Shown here: positions 35,479 through 44,826 of the stretch, piece after piece | How the letters are laid out: every line of letters begins with the position of its first letter | Numbering within the stretch: the stretch's first letter is position 1 | Program-made: the position numbers and the translations under genes | The notes under the pieces: generated by a model | Database searches by the model: none | What the model was told of the DNA's origin: nothing | The model's input: only the letters and a program-made list of their open reading frames with translations | Origin: CASICS01 sp045564455 | GTDB taxonomy: Bacteria > Pseudomonadota > Gammaproteobacteria > Magnimaribacterales > AG-339-G14 | Length of the DNA stretch: 64,000 nucleotides | Direction: 5' to 3' | Assembly: GCA_045564455.1 (NCBI GenBank) | Contig: JBJLHG010000002.1 | Coordinates: forward strand, 248,001 to 312,000

Positions 35479-36003
35479 ATGAGCTGGTTTTTTAGCTTAC
35501 AAGATACTTTGTTCTCCTTTCTTGAAAAGGGAGGAGGAGTGGTTTTATTAATAAGCCTCTTAGTAGTTTTAATGTGGTTTTTTATTTTTGAAAGGATCTG
35601 GTATTTCACATTCGTTCATCCAGCAGTAGAGAAAGATACTATAGATAAATGGTCTAAAGTTCCCGAACATAAATCGTGGAAAGGTCACATGGTTAGATCC
35701 ATGCTTGTTTCAAAAGCAAATCTTCAAATACGAAGTAACTTAGAATTAATAAGAGTCTGTGTTGCAATTGCTCCTTTATTTGGACTTCTAGGAACAATTG
35801 TAGGAATGATTGAAGTTTTTCATATACTTGCTGTAACTGGAGGAGGAGATGCTAAAGCAATGGCTGGTGGAGTTGCTAGATCAACTATTCCTGCAATGGC
35901 AGGATTAATGGCGGCAATTCCAGCGAGTATTGCTGCAAGATGGTTAGAGCAAAATGCTCAAAAGAAATCAGATTTATTATCAGAACATTTAACATACGAG
36001 TAA
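35479..36003 (+). CDS. exbB: ExbB-type proton channel subunit (TonB2 system)
   Basis: A 174-residue MotA/TolQ/ExbB protein with three TM helices: near residues 18-38 (FSFLEKGGGVVLLISLLVV), 90-112 and 130-150. The family signature is APLFGLLGTIVGMIEVF and GGVARSTIPAMAGLMAAIPA. Together with ExbD it should use the proton motive force to energise TonB. It lies between the TtpC-like gene and exbD with gaps of 2 and 6 bases. Confidence 0.94.
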   Translation: MSWFFSLQDTLFSFLEKGGGVVLLISLLVVLMWFFIFERIWYFTFVHPAVEKDTIDKWSKVPEHKSWKGHMVRSMLVSKANLQIRSNLELIRVCVAIAPLFGLLGTIVGMIEVFHILAVTGGGDAKAMAGGVARSTIPAMAGLMAAIPASIAARWLEQNAQKKSDLLSEHLTYE

Positions 36004-36009
36004 AGAGAA

Positions 36010-36420
36010 ATGAGAAGATCTTTAATAAGCCAGGCAGTAGAAGAAGCAGATGAACCAAATATAACTCCAATGCTGGATGTCGTATTTATTCTTTTAATAT
36101 TCTTTATCGTGACAGCAAACTTCATCAAAGATCCTGGCCTTGAAATTACAAGACCAGATTCAGAAACTGCTGAAATAACAGAAAATGCTGCAATTTTAAT
36201 TGCAATTGGTCCGGCAGGTGAAGTTTATATGGATGGAAGAAGAATAGATGTTCGCCAGGTGAAAGCTAATGTCATAAGACTTATAGCAGAGAATCCTCAA
36301 GGATCTGTTGTCTTACAAGCTGATAAAAAAGCAACAGCTGAAAAAATCATTGGCGTAATGGATGAAGTTAGAGAAGCTGGCGTTATTGATATTTCAATCG
36401 CATCAGAGCCTAATTTTTAA
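36010..36420 (+). CDS. exbD: ExbD-type proton channel subunit (TonB2 system)
   Basis: A 136-residue protein with one TM helix near 22-42. The essential aspartate is in NITPMLDVVFILLIFFIVTA (Asp near residue 23). The periplasmic domain has the usual FILLIFF-to-D-S/A pattern and a C-terminal VVLQADKKATAEKIIGVMD segment. It pairs with ExbB in the proton path. The gene ends on the first base of the tonB start (TAATG). Confidence 0.95.
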   Translation: MRRSLISQAVEEADEPNITPMLDVVFILLIFFIVTANFIKDPGLEITRPDSETAEITENAAILIAIGPAGEVYMDGRRIDVRQVKANVIRLIAENPQGSVVLQADKKATAEKIIGVMDEVREAGVIDISIASEPNF

Positions 36421-37139
36421 TGGTTGAGAAATTTAAAAATCTATTAAAGAAATATCTTTCTATCGATATAGATGGAATGGTCTTAGGCTCAGTAGAAGAT
36501 TCAAATGTATATCAAAAATATGGAATTGCAGCTGCAGCAGCAACAGTAGTAGCCTTATTTTCACTGTTATTAATGGCTTTTCTAATAGCAACTGGTGAAG
36601 TTGAATTAGATGATGTAAAAACTAGAAAAATAGTAGACATAGTCATGCCAGAAAGGGATCCAGAGCTCATAGATTCTGTTGAAAGACCAGATGAGGCTGA
36701 ACCAGAGCCAGATCAGGTCCCTCCTGAAGTAGATATTGAACAGGTTGATGATGTTTTAGATGACTCTCTTAATTTAAACTTTAAATTTAAAGCTAAAAGA
36801 CAAGGAGTTTTCGCTGATGGTTCTTATGTTCCAATATTTCAAGTACCCCCTCAGTATCCTAGAAGGGCAGCAGAAAGAGGAATTGAAGGATGTGTTCTTT
36901 TAGAATATACAGTTACTCCTGCAGGAGCTGTAAGCGAACCAACTGTTATAAATGCAATTCCTAAAGGACTTTTTGATAGAGCTGCGACAAGAGCTGCGTT
37001 AAGATATAAATACAAGCCTTTAATACGAGATGGAGTTCCTGTCGCAGTTGAAGGTGTAAGACAAAGAATTACTTTTGTTTTGGAGGGTGAAGGCAAAGGA
37101 CCTGGATATATTCCAGAGAATTGTAGGGGTATGATGTGA
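36420..37139 (+). CDS. tonB: TonB2-type energy transducer
   Basis: A 239-residue protein with one TM helix near residues 38-62, an acidic and proline-containing linker (PEPDQVPPEVDIEQVDD) and a TonB C-terminal domain: QYPRRAAERGIEGCVLLEYTV, FDRAATRAALRYKYKPLI, VEGVRQRITFVL. The N-terminus of about 37 residues before the TM helix is longer than usual. It should contact the receptors at 53372 and 60360. The stop overlaps the TPR gene by 4 bases (ATGA). Confidence 0.94.
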   Translation: MVEKFKNLLKKYLSIDIDGMVLGSVEDSNVYQKYGIAAAAATVVALFSLLLMAFLIATGEVELDDVKTRKIVDIVMPERDPELIDSVERPDEAEPEPDQVPPEVDIEQVDDVLDDSLNLNFKFKAKRQGVFADGSYVPIFQVPPQYPRRAAERGIEGCVLLEYTVTPAGAVSEPTVINAIPKGLFDRAATRAALRYKYKPLIRDGVPVAVEGVRQRITFVLEGEGKGPGYIPENCRGMM

Positions 37140-38530
37140 TGAGATTAGTTTATATATTTGTTTTAGCTTTACTGTTAAGTTTTAATTTAGCTGTAAATGC
37201 TCAGGAAGAAAAAAAAGAGGAATTTAATTTTCCTGGATTTACTCTCTCTAAATGTCTTAAGGATTACGATATAAAAAAACAATCTGGTAGAAGAGTAGCT
37301 AAACTTCCAAGTGGAGTAGCTCAAAAATATCTTAAAACACTTTATCCAGTTCTTGAAGAAGATGATCTGCCAAGAGCATTAGAAATTCTTGATCGCATGA
37401 AATCTGATGGTGGGCTTAAACAAAGAGATAAAGCTCAAATGTACTATTACTATGCTTATGTTTATTTTAGTCAAGAAAACCTAAGGAAAGCTAAGACTGC
37501 TTATAATGATTTTTTAAAAATAGAGGAAGCAGACCCAAGATTAAAATCTAATGTTATTTTTAGCCTTGCCCAGATCGCATATTCTGAAGAAAAATATAAA
37601 GAATCTATTAGTAAAATGAAAGAATGGCTCTCTAAGGAAGCTAATCCAAGCTCAACGGGTTTCGATATTATGGCTGCTTCATACTGGCAATTAAAGGATA
37701 AAAAACAGGCTCTTAAAAATGCTCAAACAGGATTGTGTGTTGCAAAAGCAAATAAATCTAAACCCAGAGAATCAACATATAACCTTTTGCTTGCTCTTTA
37801 CAATGAAAAACAACAAACAGAAAAAATGCTTTCGTTGTATGAAGAGCTAGTTCAATTTCATCCAAAAAAGAAATATTGGACTCAACTCTCAGGTATTTAT
37901 GGAGAACTAAAGCAAGAAGACAATCAGTTAACTTCTTTAGAGGCTGCATTTGATCAAAAATTATTAGATAAAGAAAATGAGTATGTTGCTCTTTATCAAT
38001 TATTAATGAGAGCTGATGCTCCTTATAAAGCAGCCAAAGTCATGGAATATGGAATTAATGGTGAATTTGTTAAAGATAATGAAAAACATCTAAAAATGTT
38101 GGCGCAAGGATGGCACCTAGCTCAAGAATTAGAGACTGCTGAGACTATATACGAAAAGGCAGCAGAAAAATCTGATGAAGGTGAATTATATGTATTCTTG
38201 GGGCAAATCTATTTAGCTACGGATAGATATAATCTGGCCATGGATACTTTAAAACTAGGTCTAAAAAAAGGAAAATTAAAAGATCCAGTCACTGTGAACA
38301 TCTTATTAGGACAAGTTTCATATGAAATGCAAAATTTTGAAGATGCAACTAAATTTTTTAGAACTGCTTTAGATAGGCTTGCTGATTTAAAAATTAAAGA
38401 TAAAAAATTATTAGAAAAAAGACAAGATAAATTAAGATCTCAAGCCCTCACGTGGCTAACTTATACTGAAAAAGAAGCAAAAAGAGTCAAAACTCTTGAG
38501 CTAAGAAGAAAAGATTTAGAGAGTAGTTAA
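37136..38530 (+). CDS. TPR-repeat periplasmic protein of the TonB2 operon
   Basis: A 464-residue exported protein (signal near 4-22, ending NLAVNA) with a run of tetratricopeptide repeats, e.g. YYAYVYFSQENLRKAKTAYNDFL and VFLGQIYLATDRYNLAMDTLKLGL, each read as a helix pair. Family members close TonB2-type operons and are proposed to organise the transducer complex or its partners. The last gene of the operon, it shares the TTAA double stop with convergent folA. Confidence 0.9.
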   Translation: MMRLVYIFVLALLLSFNLAVNAQEEKKEEFNFPGFTLSKCLKDYDIKKQSGRRVAKLPSGVAQKYLKTLYPVLEEDDLPRALEILDRMKSDGGLKQRDKAQMYYYYAYVYFSQENLRKAKTAYNDFLKIEEADPRLKSNVIFSLAQIAYSEEKYKESISKMKEWLSKEANPSSTGFDIMAASYWQLKDKKQALKNAQTGLCVAKANKSKPRESTYNLLLALYNEKQQTEKMLSLYEELVQFHPKKKYWTQLSGIYGELKQEDNQLTSLEAAFDQKLLDKENEYVALYQLLMRADAPYKAAKVMEYGINGEFVKDNEKHLKMLAQGWHLAQELETAETIYEKAAEKSDEGELYVFLGQIYLATDRYNLAMDTLKLGLKKGKLKDPVTVNILLGQVSYEMQNFEDATKFFRTALDRLADLKIKDKKLLEKRQDKLRSQALTWLTYTEKEAKRVKTLELRRKDLESS

Positions 38531-39015
38531 TTCTTTAATTTATAAATTGTTAATCTGCAATTAGCCTTACTTTTCTCATCAAAAAAACTCTCCTCTTCTT
38601 TAATTGTCCATCTGCTCCAATCAAAATCAGGAAAATAAGAATCTCCTTGGTAATCTTTGTCAATATGAGTGATTATTAGCTCATTCGCTTCAGATTGAAA
38701 TAATTCATAAACTGAAGAACCGCCGATAATAAATACCTTTTCTCCTAACTTATTTATTAAGTTTTTTGCTGTATTAAAATCATTAACAACAAGAACTCCT
38801 TCATGTGAATATTTAATATCACTAGTTAAGATTATATTTGTTCGTTTTGGTAGAGGCCTTCCAATGGATTCAAAAGTTTTTCTACCCATCAAAACAGGAT
38901 GACCAGTAGTAATTTTTCTAAATCTTTTTAAATCTTCAGGAATATCCCATGGCAAAGAATTATTGATACCAATAATTTTATTTTTAGCTATTGCGGCTAT
39001 TAATGCGATGTTCAT
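38527..39015 (-). CDS. folA: dihydrofolate reductase
   Basis: Reduces dihydrofolate to tetrahydrofolate with NADPH. The 162-residue protein has IALIAAIAKNKIIGINNSLPWDIPEDLKRF (split) with the WDxPxD active-site acid, PVLMGRKTFESIGRPLPKR, VFIIGGSSVY and the final strand NCRLTIYKL. It begins on the last base of thyA, and the pair recycles folate used by thymidylate synthase. Confidence 0.96.
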   Translation of the reverse strand: MNIALIAAIAKNKIIGINNSLPWDIPEDLKRFRKITTGHPVLMGRKTFESIGRPLPKRTNIILTSDIKYSHEGVLVVNDFNTAKNLINKLGEKVFIIGGSSVYELFQSEANELIITHIDKDYQGDSYFPDFDWSRWTIKEEESFFDEKSKANCRLTIYKLKN

Positions 39016-39809
39016 TAAACTGCAATTGGAGCTGAAATACCTGGGTGAGACTCATAATTTAAAATTTCAATATCTTCATATTTAAAATCAAATATGCTGC
39101 AAACTTCTTGATTTAATTTTAGTTGAGGAAGATTCATTGTTTTTCTAGATAATTGCAACTTGGCTTGATCTAGATGATTTAAATATAGATGAGCATCTCC
39201 TAAGGTATGTACAAATTTTCCTACTTTTAAATTGCATACTTGAGCAATCATATGATTCAGTAGAGCATAAGAAGCTATATTAAAAGGGACTCCTAAAAAG
39301 ATGTCTGCACTTCTTTGGTATAACTGGCAAGAAAGCTCTCCATTTGCTACATAAAATTGAAAAAGAGAATGACAAGGGGGCAGAGCCATATCATCAACTA
39401 GCGCAGGATTCCATGCGCTCACAATATGTCTTCTTGAATCTGGATTATTATTAATACCATTAATTAAATTTTGTATTTGATCAATAGATCCTTTATTTCC
39501 ATCTGGCCAAGAACGCCATTGAGCTCCATAAACAGGTCCTAGATCACCATTTTCATCTGCCCATTCGTCCCAAATAGATACGCCATTTTCTTTTAAATAA
39601 GAAATATTAGTTGAGCCTTGAAGAAACCAAATCAGCTCATGGATTATTGATTTCAAATGGACTTTTTTAGTTGTAACCAATGGAAAACCATCAGAAAGAT
39701 TAAATTCCATTTGATGTCCAAAGATGCTGAGAGTACCAGTGCCCGTTCTATCAGATTTTTCCTGACCTTCGTTTAAAACCTTCTGCATTAGATCAAGATA
39801 TTGTTTCAT
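39015..39809 (-). CDS. thyA: thymidylate synthase
   Basis: Methylates dUMP to dTMP using methylene-THF. The 264-residue length equals that of the E. coli enzyme. Seen: [15 protein letters not shown], the catalytic Cys in [32 protein letters not shown] and [12 protein letters not shown]. It overlaps lgt by 17 bases and folA by 1 base, the lgt-thyA-folA order common in Gammaproteobacteria. Confidence 0.97.
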   Translation of the reverse strand: MKQYLDLMQKVLNEGQEKSDRTGTGTLSIFGHQMEFNLSDGFPLVTTKKVHLKSIIHELIWFLQGSTNISYLKENGVSIWDEWADENGDLGPVYGAQWRSWPDGNKGSIDQIQNLINGINNNPDSRRHIVSAWNPALVDDMALPPCHSLFQFYVANGELSCQLYQRSADIFLGVPFNIASYALLNHMIAQVCNLKVGKFVHTLGDAHLYLNHLDQAKLQLSRKTMNLPQLKLNQEVCSIFDFKYEDIEILNYESHPGISAPIAV

Positions 39810-40596
39810 TTTTATTTCTTCTACTTAAGATTAATAATAATAAGCCAATTAAAACCATCGGGATGGAAAGTAGCTGACCTCTTGTAATTATATCTAAAAA
39901 ATCGAAACCTATATGTGCATCTGGCATTCTAAAAATTTCTGTAATTATTCTAAATAATCCATAAACTGATAAAAATGTTCCAGATATAAACATCCTTGGT
40001 CGAGGTTTTTTAGAAAGCCAAAATAAAATTATAAAAAGCAAAAAACCTTCAAAAAATGCTTGATAAAGTTGAGAGGGGTGTCTTGATAATTGGAGAGGAT
40101 CGCTCCAAAAAGTCATTCCCCATGGAAGATCTGTCGGTCTTCCAAGCAACTCTCCGCCTAAAAAATTACCTATGCGAACGCTTCCTAAACCTATGGGAAA
40201 AGCTAAAGCTATGTGATCTGATAGTTGAAAGAAATTTATTTTTAATTTTCTGCTGAATAATAAAAATGAAACTAGAACTCCTATAAGTCCACCATGAAAG
40301 GAAAGACCTCCTTCCCAAACTTTAAAAATACTTAAAGGGTTATATAAAACCTGATCTATTCCATAAAAGAACATATATCCTAGGCGTCCCCCAATTATAG
40401 CTCCCAAAACTCCATAAAAAAGGAAATCTTCTATATCGTCTTTCGAAAAAGGCGAATTATTCGAAACTATTTTTTTTGCATACCAGTGAATCCCAAGTAT
40501 TCCTATAAGCCAAGAAATGCCATACCAATATACTGGCCACCAACCTAAAAAGGGGAAAGGTACATAGAAGGCAATTGGATTTATTGCAATATTCAT
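39793..40596 (-). CDS. lgt: prolipoprotein diacylglyceryl transferase
   Basis: Inner-membrane enzyme that attaches diacylglycerol to lipobox cysteines. The 267-residue protein has about seven TM helices and the family motifs [33 protein letters not shown] and the signature [23 protein letters not shown] (in pieces). The many lipoproteins in this window (TRAP receptor, dipeptidase, MBL protein) would be its clients. It is coupled to the TauE-like gene by a 4-base overlap. Confidence 0.96.
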   Translation of the reverse strand: MNIAINPIAFYVPFPFLGWWPVYWYGISWLIGILGIHWYAKKIVSNNSPFSKDDIEDFLFYGVLGAIIGGRLGYMFFYGIDQVLYNPLSIFKVWEGGLSFHGGLIGVLVSFLLFSRKLKINFFQLSDHIALAFPIGLGSVRIGNFLGGELLGRPTDLPWGMTFWSDPLQLSRHPSQLYQAFFEGFLLFIILFWLSKKPRPRMFISGTFLSVYGLFRIITEIFRMPDAHIGFDFLDIITRGQLLSIPMVLIGLLLLILSRRNKNETIS

Positions 40597-41393
40597 AAAT
40601 AATTTTTAAAAAATATTCTTAAAGCTCCTAAAATTACTAAAATAGCAAAACCATATCTAAGAGTTTTATCTTCTGATTTAGAAGATAGGTTAGCCCCAAT
40701 TCTTGCAAAATAAATACTCGTCAAGCCAACTATTAAAATAGCCGGAACATAGAGGGAGCCGAATGCATATGGTATTTTTTGATCTGTTTCAGGATAAACA
40801 AAATATGCTGAAATTGTTATAGACAAAGCTATAAACCAGCCAAGAGTAGAAGAATTACCAATAGCTTTGTGCATAGACGATCCTCTGTATTTAAAGTAAG
40901 GGACCATAATAATTCCTCCACCAATCCCAACTATAGAGGCTAAGAAACCTATAGATGAAGATCCTATAGTTTTCTCTAATGATGAAGAATTTTTAATTAC
41001 TTCCTTAGGCTCAAAATTTAAAGCAAGTTGAAATGCTACGGCGATTAAAAAAATTGATATTAATAAATTTACAGCTTCAAATCCAATTTCTAAGGAGGCA
41101 AATCTTCCAAGAACTGTTCCAATAATTATCCCGGGAATCATAAATTTTATTATGTCTAATTCAACATTATTATTTTTATTATGAACATACGCACCTGATG
41201 AAATCGCAAATACCATTGTTGCTCCAGAAGATCCTGTTGCCATATAAGGAATTAATTCAGGTGGGAATCCTAAATATTCAAAAAGAAAAATATAAGCTGG
41301 AACTAAAATTATTCCACTTCCTATTCCAAAAAATCCTGAAAGAAGGCCAGAAAAAATACCAAGAATTATTAAAGGAAAAATTAGTTCAATCAT
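40593..41393 (-). CDS. TauE/SafE (DUF81) family membrane permease
   Basis: A 266-residue protein with about eight TM helices. The repeated signature is seen as SGFFGIGSGIILVPAYIFL and as FLASIVGIGGGIIMVPYF, with ATGSSGATM and IGNSSTLGWF between. The family exports or imports sulfonates, sulfite and related organic anions; no substrate can be read from the sequence. First gene of the TauE-lgt-thyA-folA run; the 55-base gap to the divergent NRDE gene must hold both promoters. Confidence 0.9.
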   Translation of the reverse strand: MIELIFPLIILGIFSGLLSGFFGIGSGIILVPAYIFLFEYLGFPPELIPYMATGSSGATMVFAISSGAYVHNKNNNVELDIIKFMIPGIIIGTVLGRFASLEIGFEAVNLLISIFLIAVAFQLALNFEPKEVIKNSSSLEKTIGSSSIGFLASIVGIGGGIIMVPYFKYRGSSMHKAIGNSSTLGWFIALSITISAYFVYPETDQKIPYAFGSLYVPAILIVGLTSIYFARIGANLSSKSEDKTLRYGFAILVILGALRIFFKNYL

Positions 41394-41448
41394 CGATATC
41401 TCATTATCGCTTATCTATAAGCTCTGATAAACTTATGTTTTTCCAATT

Positions 41449-42201
41449 ATGTGTTTAATTTTGCTTGCTCAAAAGCCATCAAATGAATTTAAGTTTGTTA
41501 TGGCATCTAATCGAGATGAATTTTATTCTCGACCCACATTACCTATCCATTGGTGGACGAATATAGATGGACTTTTAGCAGGAAAGGATCTTGAACAAGG
41601 AGGAACCTGGATGGCTATATCAAAAAAAGGAAAATTTGCAGCTGTAACTAATGTTAGAGAATTTTATTCTAAAAATTATCTAGATAAAAGTTATCTTTCT
41701 AGAGGTGATTTGGTCAAGGATTTTTTTAGCACCGGAAAAACCTCAGAGGACTATTTAAATAGTATTGATGAGGATAATTATTTAGGCTTTAATTTATGTC
41801 TTTACGACCAGGATAAAGTTTCCCTTTTTTCTTCTAAAGGAAGAGAAGTTTTGGAAAAAGATAATTTTTTTGTTTTAGGAAATAAGCCAATTGGAAAAAA
41901 ATCAGCAAAAATAGACTTAGCAAAAAAAGAGTTTAAAAATATTTTAAAATCAAATTTTAAAAATTCAGATCTTTTGAAATTGATGCAAGAACCTTCTGAG
42001 CGTTATGAATTTGAAAGAGAGAACCTAAAATCCAGACATGGCAATGAAATTTCTGCCAGATTTATCAAATCTGAGGTGTATGGAACTAGATCCACCACCG
42101 TTATGACAATAAATTATAAAAATAAAGTTTCTATTTCTGAGCAATTATATGAAAAGAATGGAAAATTTGGATCTTCCAGTAATTTTGAGTTTAAAATTTA
42201 A
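41449..42201 (+). CDS. NRDE-domain (TANGO2-like) protein
   Basis: A 250-residue protein with the defining N-terminus MCLILLA followed by MASNRDEFYSRPT. It further has WWTNIDGLLAGKDLEQGGTWM (pieces) and KFAAVTNVREF, as in the TANGO2/NRDE family. The N-terminal Met-Cys is conserved in the family. The molecular role is unclear; proposed functions involve heme or lipid homeostasis. It overlaps rppH by 1 base. Confidence 0.9.
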   Translation: MCLILLAQKPSNEFKFVMASNRDEFYSRPTLPIHWWTNIDGLLAGKDLEQGGTWMAISKKGKFAAVTNVREFYSKNYLDKSYLSRGDLVKDFFSTGKTSEDYLNSIDEDNYLGFNLCLYDQDKVSLFSSKGREVLEKDNFFVLGNKPIGKKSAKIDLAKKEFKNILKSNFKNSDLLKLMQEPSERYEFERENLKSRHGNEISARFIKSEVYGTRSTTVMTINYKNKVSISEQLYEKNGKFGSSSNFEFKI

Positions 42202-42674
42202 TGAATATAAAAGTTAGAGAAGGATATAGACCAAATGTGGCTATGATAGTTATCAATAATGATAATAAGGTTTTAATTTGCCGAAGAAGAAATACTCAAA
42301 CTTGGCAATTTCCTCAGGGAGGAATTGATTCAAACGAAAACATTCAAGAAGCCATGTATAGAGAGTTGCACGAAGAAGTCGGATTATCAAAAGAAGATGT
42401 CAATATTATAGGGGAGTCAAAAAAAACGATTACTTATGACATACCCATCACTTTAAGATCAAAAGTCTTAGGAGGAAAATTTAAAGGTCAGGATCAAAAA
42501 TGGTTTCTTCTTAAAACTATAAAAGATGATTTAAAAATAAATTTAAATAATGAGATGATTCCAGAATTTGAAGAATTTGAATGGGTTTCATACTGGCGAT
42601 CTTTAGACAGGATAATTGATTTTAAAAAAGAAGCTTATCGTCAAGCTTTAACTGAATTGAGATTCTTTGTATGA
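42201..42674 (+). CDS. rppH: RNA pyrophosphohydrolase
   Basis: Nudix hydrolase that removes pyrophosphate from 5'-triphosphate RNA and so starts RNase E-dependent decay. The 157-residue protein starts with the RppH pattern YRPNVAMIVIN, followed by RRNTQTWQFPQGGID and the Nudix box GGIDSNENIQEAMYRELHEE. The tail FKKEAYRQALTEL matches the family. It is coupled to both neighbours by 1- and 4-base overlaps. Confidence 0.95.
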   Translation: MNIKVREGYRPNVAMIVINNDNKVLICRRRNTQTWQFPQGGIDSNENIQEAMYRELHEEVGLSKEDVNIIGESKKTITYDIPITLRSKVLGGKFKGQDQKWFLLKTIKDDLKINLNNEMIPEFEEFEWVSYWRSLDRIIDFKKEAYRQALTELRFFV

Positions 42675-43315
42675 AATTGGCGATTTATGATTTGGATGAT
42701 ACTTTGCTCTGCGGAGACAGTGAATTTAAATGGGCAAAATTTAATGTAAAAAAAGGTTTAATCGCAGAGGATCTTTACATAAAAAAAATCTCTAAATTTG
42801 AAAAAGATTACAGAAGCGGAAATCTTGATTTTGAAGCTTACTGTAAATTTCTTATTAATCCTCTAGTGAATAAACACATCAATGAAGTAAAAGAGTTGGT
42901 AAGAGAGTTTATATTTGAATATAAGGATCAATTGATAGATAAGTTAACTTATGAGCTTTTAGAGAGGCATGATGGAGATAAAATTATTATTGCATCTGGA
43001 TCATTAGATTTCATAGTTGAAGGATTTTCAGAACTTTTTTCAGTATCGAATTTCTTAGGATCACCAATAGAGCTTAACGAGGGAATAGTTACTGGTAATT
43101 TAGGAGGCACTCCGACCTTTGCTGAAGGCAAATTAAAAGCTGTATCTAAATGGTGTGAAGATAAAAGTTATATTTTGGAAGACGCATTCTTTTATACTGA
43201 TTCCATTAATGATTTGCCTCTCGTAAAAGCATGTAAAAATAGTATTATTATTTCACCAGATAAAAAGTTAAAAATTTATGCAGAAGCTAATTCGTTAGAA
43301 ATAGTAAATAGATAA
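42671..43315 (+). CDS. HAD-IB phosphatase (SerB-like)
   Basis: A 214-residue HAD hydrolase. Motif I is YDLDDTL with Asp nucleophile near residue 7; motif II Ser is in IIASGSLDFIVEG; the late acid motif is FFYTDSINDLPLV. This matches the HAD-IB group that includes phosphoserine phosphatase and histidinol-phosphatase-like enzymes. The substrate cannot be stated. It overlaps rppH by 4 bases (ATGA). Confidence 0.9.
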   Translation: MKLAIYDLDDTLLCGDSEFKWAKFNVKKGLIAEDLYIKKISKFEKDYRSGNLDFEAYCKFLINPLVNKHINEVKELVREFIFEYKDQLIDKLTYELLERHDGDKIIIASGSLDFIVEGFSELFSVSNFLGSPIELNEGIVTGNLGGTPTFAEGKLKAVSKWCEDKSYILEDAFFYTDSINDLPLVKACKNSIIISPDKKLKIYAEANSLEIVNR

Positions 43316-43323
43316 TTAAATAA

Positions 43324-44532
43324 ATGAAAGATAAAAAATTAGCATTACAAAAAAAATATAATGCATTAAAAAAATTAAATTTAAAATTAGATTTAACGAG
43401 AGGGAAGCCATCAGAAAAACAATTGAGCCTCTCAAATGCATTGTTAAATAATTTAAGCCCTAATAGTTTTAAGTTAAATGGAGTTGATATTAGAAATTAT
43501 GGAGAAATCGATGGATTGCCAGATGCTAAAAAATTAGGTGCTTCTTTGTTAGGAGTTAAATCTTCAAATATCATAGTAAATGGAACGAGCAGCTTAAATT
43601 TAACCGCAGCAATGATGCAGACCCTTTTTTTTAGAGGAAATGGAGACTTGTCATGGAAAGAAAGAAAAAAAATATCAATTTTGTGTCCTGTTCCTGGATA
43701 TGACAGACACTTTTCTCTTTGCGAGGAGTTGGGATTAAATATGATTAACATCCCTTTAACAGGGAATGGCCCTGACATGGACTTAGTTGAGTCTATTGTT
43801 AAGAAAGATAAATCCGTAAGAGGAATTATCTGTGTACCAAAAAATTCAAATCCAACTGGAGAAACTTATTCTCGAGATGTTTTAAAAAGATTAGCAAGGC
43901 TGCCTAAATTAGGAGCCAAAGATTTTATGATTTTTTATGATAATGCATATGCAGTTCATGATTTTTCAAAATCAAAAAAATTAGTGAACATTTATAAATT
44001 TTGTGAGGACTTCAAAACTACAAATAACATTTCTCTATTTTCAAGCACTAGCAAAATTACTTTTGCTGGGTCTGGACTTGCTTTTATGGGAGCTTCTGAA
44101 AAAACTTTAAAAAACTTTTTATCTTTCTTTAGTAAGACGATGGTCGGTTCAGATAAAGTAAATCAAGCTAGGCATGTAAAGTTCTTTAAAAATTCTGATA
44201 TGTTGAAAAATCACATGGAAAAATTAGGAGAATTAATAAAGCCTAAATTTGATATTGTTGAATCTCATTTATCAAAACTACCAGAAGGATTGGCAGAATG
44301 GAGTCATCCTACAGGAGGGTATTTTGTATCCTTTAATTCAAAACCAGGCAAAGCTTCTAGAATTTATCGGTTATGTGCAGATGCAGGCCTTAAACTAACT
44401 CCTGTAGGTGCAACTTTCCCATATGGCAAAGATCCAAAAAATCAAAACTTAAGATTATCTCCAACTCAAGTTAAAGATTCTGATTTAAAGAAAGCAATGG
44501 AGATTTTCGTCATTGCGGTTTTATTAAGCTAA
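43324..44532 (+). CDS. class I aminotransferase, aspartate aminotransferase type Ic
   Basis: A 402-residue fold-type I PLP enzyme. The start LDLTRGKPS is typical of the MocR-like/type Ic aspartate aminotransferases, and further motifs fit: RNYGEIDGLPDAKKL, VPGYDRHF, PKNSNPTGETYS, YDNAYAVHDF and SSTSKITFAGSG carrying the Schiff-base Lys. No HTH domain is present, so it is an enzyme and not a MocR regulator. It probably interconverts aspartate and oxaloacetate. Confidence 0.86.
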   Translation: MKDKKLALQKKYNALKKLNLKLDLTRGKPSEKQLSLSNALLNNLSPNSFKLNGVDIRNYGEIDGLPDAKKLGASLLGVKSSNIIVNGTSSLNLTAAMMQTLFFRGNGDLSWKERKKISILCPVPGYDRHFSLCEELGLNMINIPLTGNGPDMDLVESIVKKDKSVRGIICVPKNSNPTGETYSRDVLKRLARLPKLGAKDFMIFYDNAYAVHDFSKSKKLVNIYKFCEDFKTTNNISLFSSTSKITFAGSGLAFMGASEKTLKNFLSFFSKTMVGSDKVNQARHVKFFKNSDMLKNHMEKLGELIKPKFDIVESHLSKLPEGLAEWSHPTGGYFVSFNSKPGKASRIYRLCADAGLKLTPVGATFPYGKDPKNQNLRLSPTQVKDSDLKKAMEIFVIAVLLS

Positions 44533-44601
44533 GTAATATACTGTTTCTTAAAGTAAAATTGCTTACGTTATTTATAAAAAGGAAACATCAGAGAGGACAA
44601 A

Positions 44602-44826
44602 ATGATAAAAAATATTTCAATTTTTCTTATAGCCATAGCTTTCAGCGGTTTCTTATCTGCAGGAGGAGGGGAATTAGCAATTAAACAAAAGGAAGCAAAG
44701 AGATTGCTTGAGGAAGCTGAATCGTTCTCATCGGAAAGTCAAAAAGAAGAAACTAAACCTTTAGCTCTAAAAAATAGTCATAAAATAAGACTTTTCAAAA
44801 ACGGCTGGAAAGGGCCTAATTTTTAG
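44602..44826 (+). CDS. small secreted protein of unknown function
   Basis: A 74-residue protein with a signal peptide (ISIFLIAIAFSGFLSAGGG) and a short charged helical tail (AIKQKEAKRLLEEAESF) ending in LFKNGWKGPNF. AGAGG precedes the ATG. I know no family. It shares its stop with convergent hspQ in a 4-base overlap. The mature part is only about 50 residues, so a small periplasmic binder or peptide is possible. Confidence 0.65.
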   Translation: MIKNISIFLIAIAFSGFLSAGGGELAIKQKEAKRLLEEAESFSSESQKEETKPLALKNSHKIRLFKNGWKGPNF

